Source: Deinococcus fonticola
GTDB lineage: Bacteria > Deinococcota > Deinococci > Deinococcales > Deinococcaceae
Assembly: GCF_004634215.1 (NCBI RefSeq)
Contig: NZ_SMMH01000019.1
Location: 10,953-74,952, forward strand
Direction of reading: 5' to 3'
DNA length: 64,000 bases
Shown here: positions 43,188 to 53,574 of the stretch, piece by piece
How the letters are laid out: each line of letters starts with the position of its first letter
Position numbering within the stretch: position 1 is the first letter of the stretch
Notes under the pieces: model-generated
The model's input: the letters and a program-made list of their open reading frames with translations, nothing else
The model's database searches: none
Told to the model about the DNA's origin: nothing
Made by a program: the position numbers and the translations under genes

Positions 43188-44159
43188 TCAGGGTTCCTGC
43201 TCAGCCTGGCCCAGCGGGAAGGAGTAGCTGGCCGCTGCGCCGAAGCCGGTTTCTCCAGCCTGGTTCAGGCCGCCGCGCAGGTCGAGTTTCAGGGTACCGG
43301 GGCCGACGGGTTTCGTGATCTCCACGCCGGCCCGCAGGGGGTTGGTGTTCCAGCGCCAGGGTTCATAGGCGGCGTAGGTGCGCAGGCGGCTGTTCTCGCC
43401 CAGCACGTCCGCGAAGGACACGCTGGCGACCAGGCCCAGCCCGGAGTGGCCGCCGCGTTCTGGCCCCACCTGCGCGTCGAGCGCAAAAGCCCGGCCGTCA
43501 GCCGTGGTGTAGGTGAATCCGGCGGTGGCGCCCAGCACGTCCGTACCTGCGCGTGCCCCCAGGCGGTAAGACAGCGTTCCGGTGGTTTCCGTTTCCAGCG
43601 GGGCGTCCGGGTCGTCGCCTTCCGCGCGGGGCAGGGTGCGGGTCAGGTCACGCCGCTGCTCCACGCCGCCGTAAACGTTCCACGGGCCGCCCAGTTCGGT
43701 GCCCAGCAGCGCCACCAGGTTGCGGTTCACGCGGTAGCGCACGCCCAGATCGGCGTTCCAACCGTTCCCCCGGAGATCGGTGGGGGCCAGCGTCCAGCCG
43801 GCCAGTGGGTCAAACGTGGCCGCGGACGCAGTGAAGTAAGTGCCCGACAGGCTCAGTGCCACCGGGCCTAACGCGCCTGATGTGGCGGAGGCCACGCGGA
43901 AACCGCCAGCCCAGGCCACCTGAGCCTGCACACTCGTGTTTAGCGCGCCCAGCGGCGGCAGGCTCAGACCACGGGCGTAGGACACGTCCACCCCCCGCGT
44001 GGACACCCCCGCCGCCACCGTGCCGCCCAGTGCCGGCCAGTCGGACACGCCCACCCGCGCCGTCAGCGGGTACGTCACGCCGAAATCCACGTTGGTCGCG
44101 CCGCCGACCCCGGAGGCGCCCAGGGAAAAGCAAAGTATGGTGAGCAAAGTCCTGTGCAT
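43188..44159 (-). CDS. Predicted outer-membrane beta-barrel protein
   Basis: 323 residues. Signal peptide about 1-20 (ending SGVGGA). The rest alternates short polar/hydrophobic strands with Gly-rich turns (VDVSYARGLSLPPLG, VQAQVAWAGGFRVA, LVALLGTELGGPWNVYGGV, GVEITKPVGPGTLKLDLRGG), as in a 12- to 14-strand barrel. The last residues (EQEP) do not end in an aromatic residue, unlike classical porins. Function unknown. Its start codon is 30 bases from the divergent WHy-domain lipoprotein. Confidence 0.65.
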   Translation of the reverse strand: MHRTLLTILCFSLGASGVGGATNVDFGVTYPLTARVGVSDWPALGGTVAAGVSTRGVDVSYARGLSLPPLGALNTSVQAQVAWAGGFRVASATSGALGPVALSLSGTYFTASAATFDPLAGWTLAPTDLRGNGWNADLGVRYRVNRNLVALLGTELGGPWNVYGGVEQRRDLTRTLPRAEGDDPDAPLETETTGTLSYRLGARAGTDVLGATAGFTYTTADGRAFALDAQVGPERGGHSGLGLVASVSFADVLGENSRLRTYAAYEPWRWNTNPLRAGVEITKPVGPGTLKLDLRGGLNQAGETGFGAAASYSFPLGQAEQEP

Positions 44160-44165
44160 GCCCTC

Positions 44166-44183
44166 AGGGTAGCCCGCTAGGGT
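44166..44183. promoter_or_regulatory. Divergent pair of -10 elements between the barrel and WHy genes
   Basis: Minus strand: TACCCT (44166-44171) 6 nt before the ATG at 44159. Plus strand: TAGGGT (44178-44183) 6 nt before the ATG at 44190. RNA polymerase footprints would overlap completely. Confidence 0.6.
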
Positions 44184-44189
44184 ATGAAT

Positions 44190-44693
44190 ATGCGCCCCCC
44201 CCTTGCCGTCACCCGTCTGGTTCTACTGCCCCTGGCGGCCCTCGTGTCCTGCGCTCCCTTGCAGCAGGCGGTGAAAGTCCCCACCATGAAAGTCGAGGGG
44301 ATTCGCCTGAACCGCCTGACCCTGCCGAGTGGTGGGCGCCCCGCCACGGCGAACGTGACCCTGAAACTGCGCGTGAACAATCCCAACGCCGTTCCCGTGC
44401 GGCTGGCGAACATCTTTGCATCCGTCATCATCGACGGCGAGAAGGTCGGTGACGTGAATCTGCCCAACGTCAACCTGCCCGCCAGCGGCGAAGCCCTGCA
44501 AGACGCCAACCTCGACATCCCCGTCACTTTGCCCACCGCCGGCGCCTTCCTGAAAGTGGCCCGTGGTCAGCAGGTCAGTTACCGTCTGGACGGCACTTTT
44601 ACCGCCGACCTTGGGGGGTTGGGCCGCCCCACCTTCGGGCCGTTCACGCTCGCGCAGGGTGTGTGGAAGCAGGCCCCAATCGTGCCGTTTTGA
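44190..44693 (+). CDS. WHy-domain (LEA14-type) lipoprotein
   Basis: 167 residues from the ATG at 44190, preferred over 44184 because it follows the -10 by 6 nt and leaves a better signal. Lipobox VSC at about 19-21. The mature part is a single WHy/LEA_2 domain: [30 protein letters not shown] (the NPN signature), then LPASGEA and [12 protein letters not shown]. WHy proteins are tied to desiccation and cold tolerance. As a lipoprotein it should be anchored to a membrane on the outer side. Confidence 0.85.
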   Translation: MRPPLAVTRLVLLPLAALVSCAPLQQAVKVPTMKVEGIRLNRLTLPSGGRPATANVTLKLRVNNPNAVPVRLANIFASVIIDGEKVGDVNLPNVNLPASGEALQDANLDIPVTLPTAGAFLKVARGQQVSYRLDGTFTADLGGLGRPTFGPFTLAQGVWKQAPIVPF

Positions 44694-44842
44694 TGGAACA
44701 TCAAGCGTGAAAGGACGTGATGTTGAGGGTGTTTTAGCCTTCCGCCTTCTGCCCTCCCCCATCTGCCTCTTGAGCATTCGGCCTCCGTGTCTGTAACACA
44801 GTCGGTTGTCAGGCGGGCGGTTTCCGCGCAATATGGCGGGGT

Positions 44843-45895
<1,053 letters not shown>

Positions 45896-45897
45896 GC

Positions 45898-46557
45898 ATG
45901 TCCCCCTCTTCCCTCACCGCGCCCTCCCCGTCCCTGGCGCCTGCGCCGGAACGCACGAAAAACAAGCTGCTGGAACTGATCAAACGCTGCGGCCCCCTGA
46001 CCGCGCAGGACATCGCCTGCAAGCTGGAAATCAGCATTCCTGCCGCGCGACGCCACCTGCTCGACCTTCAGGAACACGCCCTGATCGAGTCGCGCACCGA
46101 GCGGCCCAGCGGACGCGGGCGGCCCCAGCACGTGTTCGCGCTGACCGAGCGGGGCGAGGCGGCCTTTCCGAAGACCTACGCGAACCTGTGCCTGGACGTA
46201 CTGAAACAGGTGCAGACGATGTTCGGGGATGACGCCGTGCTGCGCGTGCTGGAAGCCCGCAACATGGAACACGTCAGGCAGTGGCGCGAACAGCTTCCGG
46301 CAGACCTGCCGCTGCCCGAACGGCTGGAGCGGCTGAGCACGCTGCTGACCCGGCTGGGTTTCGATGCCGTCATCGAAAGCGACGGAGAGGCGCTGTTCCT
46401 GGTGCAGCGCAACTGCCCGAACCTGACGGTGGCGCGCCAGCACCGCGAACTGTGCGCCGCGGAACTGCGCCTGTACCGCGACGTTCTGGGCACCGAGCTA
46501 CGCCGCGAACTGACCATCGCGTGTGGGCAGGGAACGTGCCGTTACCGGATCGGGTAG
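45898..46557 (+). CDS. SufR-like helix-turn-helix regulator with four C-terminal Cys
   Basis: 219 residues. N-terminal winged helix (about 20-80: LLELIKRCGPLTAQDIA, recognition helix IPAARRHLLDLQEHALIE, wing RPSGRGRPQHVFALTERG). The C-terminal part has Cys spaced C-x12-C-x22-C-x4-C, beginning at NCPNLTVARQHRELC and ending CGQGTCRYRI. SufR-type repressors hold a [4Fe-4S] cluster there and control Fe-S assembly genes. The spacing is not that of cyanobacterial SufR, so ligands are inferred. Transcribed with the Mrp-type carrier, which supports an Fe-S role. Confidence 0.8.
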   Translation: MSPSSLTAPSPSLAPAPERTKNKLLELIKRCGPLTAQDIACKLEISIPAARRHLLDLQEHALIESRTERPSGRGRPQHVFALTERGEAAFPKTYANLCLDVLKQVQTMFGDDAVLRVLEARNMEHVRQWREQLPADLPLPERLERLSTLLTRLGFDAVIESDGEALFLVQRNCPNLTVARQHRELCAAELRLYRDVLGTELRRELTIACGQGTCRYRIG

Positions 46558-46583
46558 TATCGGTCACCCCTTCACCCGCTCCC

Positions 46584-47150
46584 ATGACCAGATCCGGATT
46601 TCTCCCCACCATTGCCGAGCCTCTGGCGCCGCTGCACAGCATCGTGGCCTGGCCGCCGGAGGTGCTGGACACCTGGATGAGACGCCAGCAGGAGCGTCTG
46701 AACGTCCGGGGCTTTGGCCTGCCCCACCTTAATCTCCGTGCGCCCTTTCAGACGCCGCTGCGCAGCAAGGAACTGGTGGCGGCCTTCCGCGCCGAACTGA
46801 AGGACGAAACACAGTTCGACGTTCAAATCAAAGGCTGGAAGCGCCTGCCCAGCGTGATTTTTCTGGAATGCCAGATGGACGATAAACTGCGCGACCTGCA
46901 CCGGCGCCTGCTGAGCATCGGGCCGTCCAGCCACGCCCCCTACGACGGCGCGGAGTACCGCCCGCACCTCACCCTGGGCCTGGGCATCCTGCCGTGGGCC
47001 GCCGATGACCTCTGGAACGAAGTGCAGCACCTGACGCCTCCCTTGACCTCATTTACCGTAACGGCTTTAAGCTTGACCAGGGAAGTCGGCGGGGAAGTGC
47101 AGGAACTGCATACTTTTCCGCTGGAAGACTTTCCCCCTGAAGAGGGGTAG
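46584..47150 (+). CDS. 2H phosphoesterase (2'-5' RNA ligase-like)
   Basis: 188 residues. Two HxT-like motifs of the 2H family: GLPHLNLRAPF (HLN in place of HxT) near residue 45 and RPHLTLGLGI near 128. The region between has the expected beta-alpha pattern. Members act on 2',3'-cyclic phosphates or 2'-5' bonds in RNA. The first motif departs from the consensus, so activity is uncertain. It follows the SufR-like regulator by 26 bases; TAGTAT overlaps the end of that gene and may give a separate promoter. Confidence 0.7.
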   Translation: MTRSGFLPTIAEPLAPLHSIVAWPPEVLDTWMRRQQERLNVRGFGLPHLNLRAPFQTPLRSKELVAAFRAELKDETQFDVQIKGWKRLPSVIFLECQMDDKLRDLHRRLLSIGPSSHAPYDGAEYRPHLTLGLGILPWAADDLWNEVQHLTPPLTSFTVTALSLTREVGGEVQELHTFPLEDFPPEEG

Positions 47151-47184
47151 ACAAAGCCCACCTTCGTGCGGTCGACGCTCCGGC

Positions 47185-48279
47185 TCAGGCGTGCGCGGGG
47201 ACTTTCAGCAGGCCGGACAGGGCCCCGGCGAACTGCTCGTACCCGGCGAAATCCAGCTGCTGCTCGTTGTCGGACAGGGCCGTGACGGGGTTGGGATGAA
47301 CTTCCACGTGAATGCCGTCTGCGCCGACGGCCAGCGCGGCTTTGGCGAGGGGAATGAGCAGGTCGCGGCGGCCAGCGGCGTGCGTCACGTCCACGATGAC
47401 CGGCAGGTGCGTCATCTGCTTGGCGAGGGCCACGGCAGACAGGTCGAGGGTGTTGCGCGTCCACTTCTCGTAGGTGCGAATACCGCGCTCGCACAGGATC
47501 ACCTCGCTGTTCCCTTCGGACAGGATGTACTCGGCGGCGTACAGCCACTCCTCGATGGTGGCGGCGAACCCACGCTTGAGCAGCACCGGCATCTGCGTGC
47601 GCCCCACCTCGCGCAGCAGGGCGAAGTTGTGCATGTTGCGCGCCCCAATCTGAAGAATATCCGCGTACTCGGCGACCACTGGCACGTCGCGGGTGTCCAT
47701 GACTTCGGTGACGAACAGCATGCCGTGCTCCTTCGCCACATGGTTCCCCAGAATCAGACCGTCCACGCCCATGCCCTGAAACCCGTAAGGGCTGGTGCGG
47801 GGTTTGTACGCACCTCCACGCAGGATTTTCACGCCGCGCGCAGCGAGGAAGGCCGCCGTGCTTTCCATCTGCTCTTCGGATTCGATGCTGCAAGGCCCGG
47901 CGATGATAATCGGCGCTTCGTTCCCGCCAATCTTCACCCCGTCGATGTCCAGCACGGTGTCCTCCTGCTTGACCTGCCGCGACACCAGCAACTGCTTCTT
48001 GTCGTTCTGTTCCTCCAGCGCCAGGCTCGCCTTGAAAATCTCCTTGAAAATGCCTTTGACCGTCGCTGCACTGAACGGCCCCGGATTGAGCGCCTCCAGT
48101 TCCTTGAGTTGCTTTTCTTCGCGCGCCGGGTCGTAGTGGTTCGGGCGCCCCTCGGACGTTTTCGCATGCCCGATCTGCGCTGCCAGTTCCGCCCGGCGGC
48201 TGATCAACGTCAGCAGCTCGCGGTTAATCCCGTCAATCTCGGCGCGAAGGTCTTCAATGGTGCGTTTCGAGTCCGTCAT
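47185..48279 (-). CDS. DAHP synthase with N-terminal chorismate mutase domain
   Basis: 364 residues. Residues about 1-85 are an AroQ-type chorismate mutase (IEDLRAEIDGINRELLTLIS, RRAELAAQIGHAK). The rest is a class Ibeta DAHP synthase: IIIAGPCSIESEEQ, LRGGAYKPRTSPYGFQG, the metal and PEP residues in VLLKRGFAATIEEW and CERGIRTYE, and VDVTHAAGRRDL. It condenses PEP and erythrose-4-phosphate, the first shikimate step. The mutase domain probably gives feedback by prephenate or chorismate, as in the Bacillus enzyme. It starts at an ATG 7 nt after TACACT. Confidence 0.93.
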   Translation of the reverse strand: MTDSKRTIEDLRAEIDGINRELLTLISRRAELAAQIGHAKTSEGRPNHYDPAREEKQLKELEALNPGPFSAATVKGIFKEIFKASLALEEQNDKKQLLVSRQVKQEDTVLDIDGVKIGGNEAPIIIAGPCSIESEEQMESTAAFLAARGVKILRGGAYKPRTSPYGFQGMGVDGLILGNHVAKEHGMLFVTEVMDTRDVPVVAEYADILQIGARNMHNFALLREVGRTQMPVLLKRGFAATIEEWLYAAEYILSEGNSEVILCERGIRTYEKWTRNTLDLSAVALAKQMTHLPVIVDVTHAAGRRDLLIPLAKAALAVGADGIHVEVHPNPVTALSDNEQQLDFAGYEQFAGALSGLLKVPAHA

Positions 48280-48286
48280 ACCCGCC

Positions 48287-48292
48287 AGTGTA
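48287..48292 (-). promoter_or_regulatory. -10 element of the DAHP synthase gene (leaderless type)
   Basis: TACACT on the minus strand ends 7 nt before the ATG at 48279. A dispersed repeat copy lies 50 bases further upstream. Confidence 0.5.
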
Positions 48293-48341
48293 GGAAGAAA
48301 GGCGGTGCATAGGGCGCATACCACTAGTCAGGACGTATAGG

Positions 48342-48406
48342 GCATTTGACAAAAGAACGCCGTGATTTTGTCCGAGCAGCGCGAGGGAACTCAGATGAGC
48401 AGGACG
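48342..48406 (-). repeat. Dispersed intergenic repeat, type 2, copy 1
   Basis: 65 bases that match 62101-62166 on the opposite strand at nearly 90% identity with one gap. They share CGTCCTGCTCATC, CTCGCGCTGCTCGG, CACGGCGTTCTTTTG and CAAATGC. It lies upstream of the DAHP synthase gene in its orientation. Confidence 0.9.
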
Positions 48407-48453
48407 GACGGGCACAGCTCCGTAGGAGAGAATGAAGTGGGTTTTGCCCTCTT

Positions 48454-48861
48454 CTACCCTTCCGCCTCCGCACTGTTCACCATGTGAACCGCCACGCGAT
48501 TGAGCGCCGCGTACAGTTCACGGGCGTCCTCGTCCCCGATTTCCGGCGTCTCGCGCAGCGCCTCCCGCATGCAGGCCAGCCAGGCCCGGGCGCGGGCAGG
48601 CGTGATCTGAAACGGCAAATGGCGCGCCCGCAAACGTGGGTGTCCGTATTGCTGGTGATACAGCGGCGGCCCACCCAGAAACCCCGTCAAAAATGCCTCC
48701 TGCTTCTGTGCCGTCAGCGTCAGATCCGCCGGAAAAATGGGAATCAGCTCGGGATGCCGCGCCACGCGGGCGTAAAAACGGCCGATCAGGAGGTGAAGAT
48801 TCTCCGCTCCGATGCGGTCGTAAAGCGTGCCTGCGGGATCAAGCGGGATGGGCGCCGTCAT
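48454..48861 (-). CDS. Truncated hemoglobin (group II, GlbO-like)
   Basis: 135 residues. Small heme protein that handles O2, NO or peroxide. FYARVARHPELIPIFP covers helix B-C with Tyr(B10), the Gln/Lys region TAQKQEAFLTGFLGGPP follows, the proximal His is in YGHPRLRARHLPF, and a Trp (RARAWLACM) is in the position of the G8 Trp typical of group II. Located between purB and the DAHP synthase gene, same strand. No promoter is evident. Confidence 0.9.
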   Translation of the reverse strand: MTAPIPLDPAGTLYDRIGAENLHLLIGRFYARVARHPELIPIFPADLTLTAQKQEAFLTGFLGGPPLYHQQYGHPRLRARHLPFQITPARARAWLACMREALRETPEIGDEDARELYAALNRVAVHMVNSAEAEG

Positions 48862-48886
48862 GGCTGCTCAACGTTCCGACGGCCCT

Positions 48887-50194
<1,308 letters not shown>

Positions 50195-50201
50195 GCTCCA
50201 G

Positions 50202-50207
50202 AGGCTA
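50202..50207 (-). promoter_or_regulatory. -10 element of purB (leaderless type, GTG start)
   Basis: TAGCCT on the minus strand ends 7 nt before the GTG at 50194. CTGGAG in the spacer could act as a weak ribosome site. Confidence 0.45.
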
Positions 50208-50259
50208 ACAGAGAAGGAGGCGCACCGGGGTAAAACTCAGGGGGTGACGCGGCCATGAA

Positions 50260-50297
50260 GTCAGGGAGCCGAGTACTGCTTCTCTCGGCTCCCTGAC
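50260..50297 (-). terminator. 14-bp inverted repeat after the HtrA gene
   Basis: GTCAGGGAGCCGAG (50260-50273) and CTCGGCTCCCTGAC (50284-50297) with a 10-base loop, 10 bases beyond the HtrA stop. There is no long T-run, so it is a probable but not typical terminator. Confidence 0.6.
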
Positions 50298-50307
50298 TGT
50301 GTGACGT

Positions 50308-51645
50308 TTATGGGGTGCTGGTGGCGCTCGGCGCGCTGAAGTCCTTGAGGGTCACCGTCACGTCGCGGGTCTGGCCGCCGCGTTTCACGGTCAGTTTCAC
50401 CTGGTCGCCGAACTGCTTGCCGAGAATGGCGCTGCGCAGTTCGTCGCCCTCGGTGATGGGTTGCCCGTCGATGGCGGTAATCACGTCCCCGTCGCTGCTG
50501 ACGGCATTGCCCCGGCCCTGTGCGCTGCCCTGTGGATTGCCCTGGGCACCCTGCGGCGTAGCACTGTTGGCGGTGATGGCGTTGTTCGTGCCGCCCCGCA
50601 GGCCAGCGGCGGCGGCGGGACTGTTCGGGGAGACCACCTGAATGAGGGCGCCCGTGTCCGGCAGGTTCTGCTGGCGCTTCTGAGCACTGTCCAGCAGGCT
50701 CAGGTCCGTGAATTGAATGCCCAGCAGCGGTGTCCTGAGTTCCTGGCCCTTGCCGGCCTGGAGTTGCGGCAGGAGTCTCTTGACGGTGTTGATCGGAATG
50801 GCGAACCCCACCCCAGCGCTTTGGCCGATGCCGCCGGTGGCGATCTGGGTGTTCACGCCGATCACCTCGCCGGCGCTGTTCAGCAGCGGGCCGCCGGAGT
50901 TGCCGGGGTTGATGGCGGCGTCCGTCTGAATGACCGACTGCTCAATTTCCCGCGACCCCACCGCTGCCCGGCGTTCCAGGCTGGAGATGATGCCCTCGGA
51001 CACGCTGAAGTCCAGGTCGAAGGGTGCCCCCATGGCGATGGCCTTGAGACCCACGTCCAGGTTGTCGCTGTTTCCCAGCGGCATGGGCAGAATCTTATCG
51101 GCGGGCAGCCCTTCGGCACGGATGAGCGCCAGGTCGAAGTCGGGGGCGCGGGCGATCACCCTGGCCCTGTAGGTCTGTTTACTGCCGTGCAAGCGGATGG
51201 TGATGGTGTCGGCGCCGTCGACGACATGGTTGTTGGTGATGATGTCGCCGTTCTTGCTGACGAAAAAGCCGCTGCCGGTGCCTTTGGCGTCCGGCACGCT
51301 GCCACTGCCCTGCGGCAGACCGAACTGCTGCCCGAACTGATCCTGAAGCCGCTGACGCAACTGCGCCTCGGGGCTGTTCTTGCTGCTTTCCGTGACGCTG
51401 ATGTATACCAGGCCGTTTTGCCGTTCTTTGACGACATTCACGGTGTTCGCCTCGGACTCGGTGCGGGCCTTTCCGTTGTCGAAAGTGGTGGAGGCTGCCG
51501 CCGTGGTGGGCGTGGTCGCGGCCACGACAGGAACGGAATTCTGAACAGTGTTCTGGGCGGCGCTGCGTTCGTTCAGGCTGTAGCCCACGAACCCGCCCAG
51601 GGCCAGCGCCCCCGTGAGGGCCAGAGCAGAGAGGTTCTTCTTCAT
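50308..51645 (-). CDS. HtrA/Deg-type periplasmic serine protease with an unusual PDZ insertion
   Basis: 445 residues. N-terminal signal anchor (about 5-26), Thr/Ala linker, trypsin-like domain with His in ITNNHVV, Asp in DFDLALI and Ser in NPGNSGGPLL, then one PDZ domain (about 320-440). It degrades or refolds damaged envelope proteins. Within the PDZ, about 40 residues rich in Asn, Gln, Gly, Ser and Ala separate AAGLRGG from GDVITAIDGQPI, where family members have only one or two residues. An ATG at 51657 is an alternative start. Likely stress-induced, but no site is seen. Confidence 0.93.
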   Translation of the reverse strand: MKKNLSALALTGALALGGFVGYSLNERSAAQNTVQNSVPVVAATTPTTAAASTTFDNGKARTESEANTVNVVKERQNGLVYISVTESSKNSPEAQLRQRLQDQFGQQFGLPQGSGSVPDAKGTGSGFFVSKNGDIITNNHVVDGADTITIRLHGSKQTYRARVIARAPDFDLALIRAEGLPADKILPMPLGNSDNLDVGLKAIAMGAPFDLDFSVSEGIISSLERRAAVGSREIEQSVIQTDAAINPGNSGGPLLNSAGEVIGVNTQIATGGIGQSAGVGFAIPINTVKRLLPQLQAGKGQELRTPLLGIQFTDLSLLDSAQKRQQNLPDTGALIQVVSPNSPAAAAGLRGGTNNAITANSATPQGAQGNPQGSAQGRGNAVSSDGDVITAIDGQPITEGDELRSAILGKQFGDQVKLTVKRGGQTRDVTVTLKDFSAPSATSTP

Positions 51646-51743
51646 GCAAGGCAGCATCGCGCATCACCGTTACACGACGGTTAAAAACAGCAGGTCAGGG
51701 ATTAATCGCAGAACGGGCCAGCCAAGAAGGCCTTGACAGACCT

Positions 51744-52517
51744 TTACACCCGCTGAGCCACAAACGCCATCAGGCGGCGCGGCGGGGTGAAGGGCGTGCG
51801 CTGCCAGTCGCCATACACGTCCTGCACCCGGAACCCGGCCTGCCCAAGAGACGCCGCGATCTCGTCGAAGGTGCGGAAGCGCAGGGTGCTGTGAACGTCG
51901 AGGTGCTCCCCGGTGGCCTGAAAGATGTTTCGCCCCCGAATGTGAACACGTCCGCCTGAAACATCGAGCACTTCCAGCCACGTTTCCAGCGGGCCGGAGG
52001 CAGTCGGCGTGACCTCGCGTGTCTTTTCAGGCGTCCAGTCCTCCCATTCGTGGGCCAGGGGGTTCCGCGACTCGAAGGCCACCCACCCGCCGGGACGCAG
52101 GGCCGCGTGCAGGTGGCGCAGGGTCGCCAGCCAGGCGCCATCTTCCAGAAAAACCTGCGCGACATTGCCGGTCATAACAGCCAGGTCGGCCTGCCAGTCC
52201 CCCAGACCGCCCGCGTCGGCGTTCAGCCAGACGACGCGCTCCGCACCCGGCTGTTTTTGCGCGTAGGCCAGCATTTCGGGGGCCGGGTCGACGCCCCACA
52301 CCTGATGTCCGGCGGCGGCCAGCCGGCGAGCCAGGAAGCCGGTGCCGCAGCCCAGGTCGATGATCTGCCGGGCGTTCAGATCGGCGGCCAGCGCCGCGTA
52401 ATACGCCAGGTCGTCACGCTCGCCGTTGTCGGTGTCGTACTGCGCGACAAGGCGCGGGTCGACATAGTGTAAGTCCAGGTGGGGCAGGTCAAGGTGGGGC
52501 AGGTTTCGTTCGGGCAC
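51744..52517 (-). CDS. Class I SAM-dependent methyltransferase
   Basis: 257 residues from a GTG (no ATG fits). Motif I IDLGCGTGFLARRLAAAG, acidic strand GVDPAPEM, motif II in NADAGGLGDW, and DLAVMTGNVAQVF. C-terminal half with beta strands typical of small-molecule methyltransferases. The first residues contain LPHLD twice, encoded by a 15-bp tandem repeat (52477-52506). The substrate is unknown. It is divergent from coaX, 73 bases apart. Confidence 0.8.
   Translation of the reverse strand: MPERNLPHLDLPHLDLHYVDPRLVAQYDTDNGERDDLAYYAALAADLNARQIIDLGCGTGFLARRLAAAGHQVWGVDPAPEMLAYAQKQPGAERVVWLNADAGGLGDWQADLAVMTGNVAQVFLEDGAWLATLRHLHAALRPGGWVAFESRNPLAHEWEDWTPEKTREVTPTASGPLETWLEVLDVSGGRVHIRGRNIFQATGEHLDVHSTLRFRTFDEIAASLGQAGFRVQDVYGDWQRTPFTPPRRLMAFVAQRV
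52477..52506. repeat. 15-bp tandem repeat, two copies, in the methyltransferase N-terminus
   Basis: AGGTGGGGCAGGTCA followed by the same unit with two changes at its end; encodes LPHLD twice. Confidence 0.85.
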
Positions 52518-52574
52518 CCGCCCATGCTGCCTGCCGGGGGCCACCGGAGGCGTCCGCCAGATAGCGTATACGCT

Positions 52575-52580
52575 TAGAAT
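52575..52580 (+). promoter_or_regulatory. -10 element of coaX
   Basis: TAGAAT, 9 nt before the ATG at 52590. Confidence 0.4.
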
Positions 52581-52589
52581 GCGCCTGAT

Positions 52590-53369
52590 ATGCCCGCCGC
52601 CTTCCCCCTGCTCGCCGTCGATATCGGCAACACCAGCACCGTGCTGGGCCTGGCCGACGACAGCCTGAACCTGACGCACACCTGGCGAATCCGCACCAAC
52701 CGGGACGTGTTGCCGGACGACCTGGCGCTCCAGCTTCACGGGCTGTTCACGCTGGCAGGTGCGGCGGTGCCCCGCGCGGCCGTCCTGAGCAGCGTGGCCC
52801 CGCCGGTCGGCGAGAATTACGCTCTGGCCCTCAAGCGGCACTTCATGATCGATGCCTTCAGCGTGGCGGCCGAGAACCTGCCGGACGTGAGGGTGGAACT
52901 GGACACGCCCGGCGTGGTCGGCGCCGACCGGCTGTGCAACCTGTTCGGCGCAGAGAAATACATGACCCACCACGAGTACGCGGTGGTGGTGGATTTCGGC
53001 ACGTCCACCAACTTCGACGTGATTGGGCGCGGCCGCCGATTCCTGGGGGGCGTACTGGCAACGGGCGCCCAGGTGAGTGCCGACGCCCTGTTTTCGCGCG
53101 CCGCGAAACTGCCGCGCATCACCCTGGCCGCCCCCGAAACCGCCATCGGCAAGAATACCGTTCACGCCCTGCAATCGGGGCTGGTGTTCGGCTACGCCGA
53201 AATGGTGGACGGCCTGCTGCGCCGCATTCAGAGTGAACTGCCGGGCGAGGCCGTCACCATCGCCACGGGCGGTTTCTCGCGCACTGTTCAGGGCATCTGC
53301 CAGGAAATCGATTACTACGACGAAACCCTGACCCTGCGCGGGCTGGTCGAGTTGTGGGCCAGCCGCTGA
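52590..53369 (+). CDS. coaX: Type III pantothenate kinase
   Basis: 259 residues. First step of coenzyme A synthesis; the type III enzyme uses a monovalent cation and is not inhibited by CoA. ASKHA-fold motifs: DIGNTSTVLGL (phosphate 1), GADRLCNLFGA, DFGTSTNFDVI (phosphate 2), GGVLATGAQVSADALFSRAAKLP and ATGGFSRTV (adenosine). All expected motifs are present. Confidence 0.95.
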   Translation: MPAAFPLLAVDIGNTSTVLGLADDSLNLTHTWRIRTNRDVLPDDLALQLHGLFTLAGAAVPRAAVLSSVAPPVGENYALALKRHFMIDAFSVAAENLPDVRVELDTPGVVGADRLCNLFGAEKYMTHHEYAVVVDFGTSTNFDVIGRGRRFLGGVLATGAQVSADALFSRAAKLPRITLAAPETAIGKNTVHALQSGLVFGYAEMVDGLLRRIQSELPGEAVTIATGGFSRTVQGICQEIDYYDETLTLRGLVELWASR

Positions 53370-53473
53370 GCGGCATTGAGTTTTAAGTCCTGAACGTGGA
53401 CGGGGCAGACACCACAAGCGTGACCCGCAGACGGCAATGTTTCGACCCCGCACTTCTCAGACAGACTAGGCTT

Positions 53474-53516
53474 GACAAATCAGAACCTTAGGCAGACTAT
53501 GTAGACAGACATAGCT
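53474..53516 (+). promoter_or_regulatory. padR promoter with operator-like dyad
   Basis: TTGACA (53474-53479) serves as -35; TATGTA (53500-53505, spacing 20) or GACTAT (spacing 17) as -10. The dyad CTATGT-N6-ACATAG (53499-53516) covers the -10. ATGT/ACAT half-sites are typical of PadR-family binding, so autorepression is likely. Confidence 0.6.
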
Positions 53517-53574
53517 ATGGAGGGGCGGCAACTTCGCGGGACGCCGCGTGGCCTAAGCCCAGACTGGAGGACGC

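Noticed and set aside
47795..48136. Plus-strand frame opposite the DAHP synthase as a secreted Cys/Ser-rich protein
   Set aside because: Ser/Cys-rich composition arises from the antisense of GC-rich codons; no start signal.
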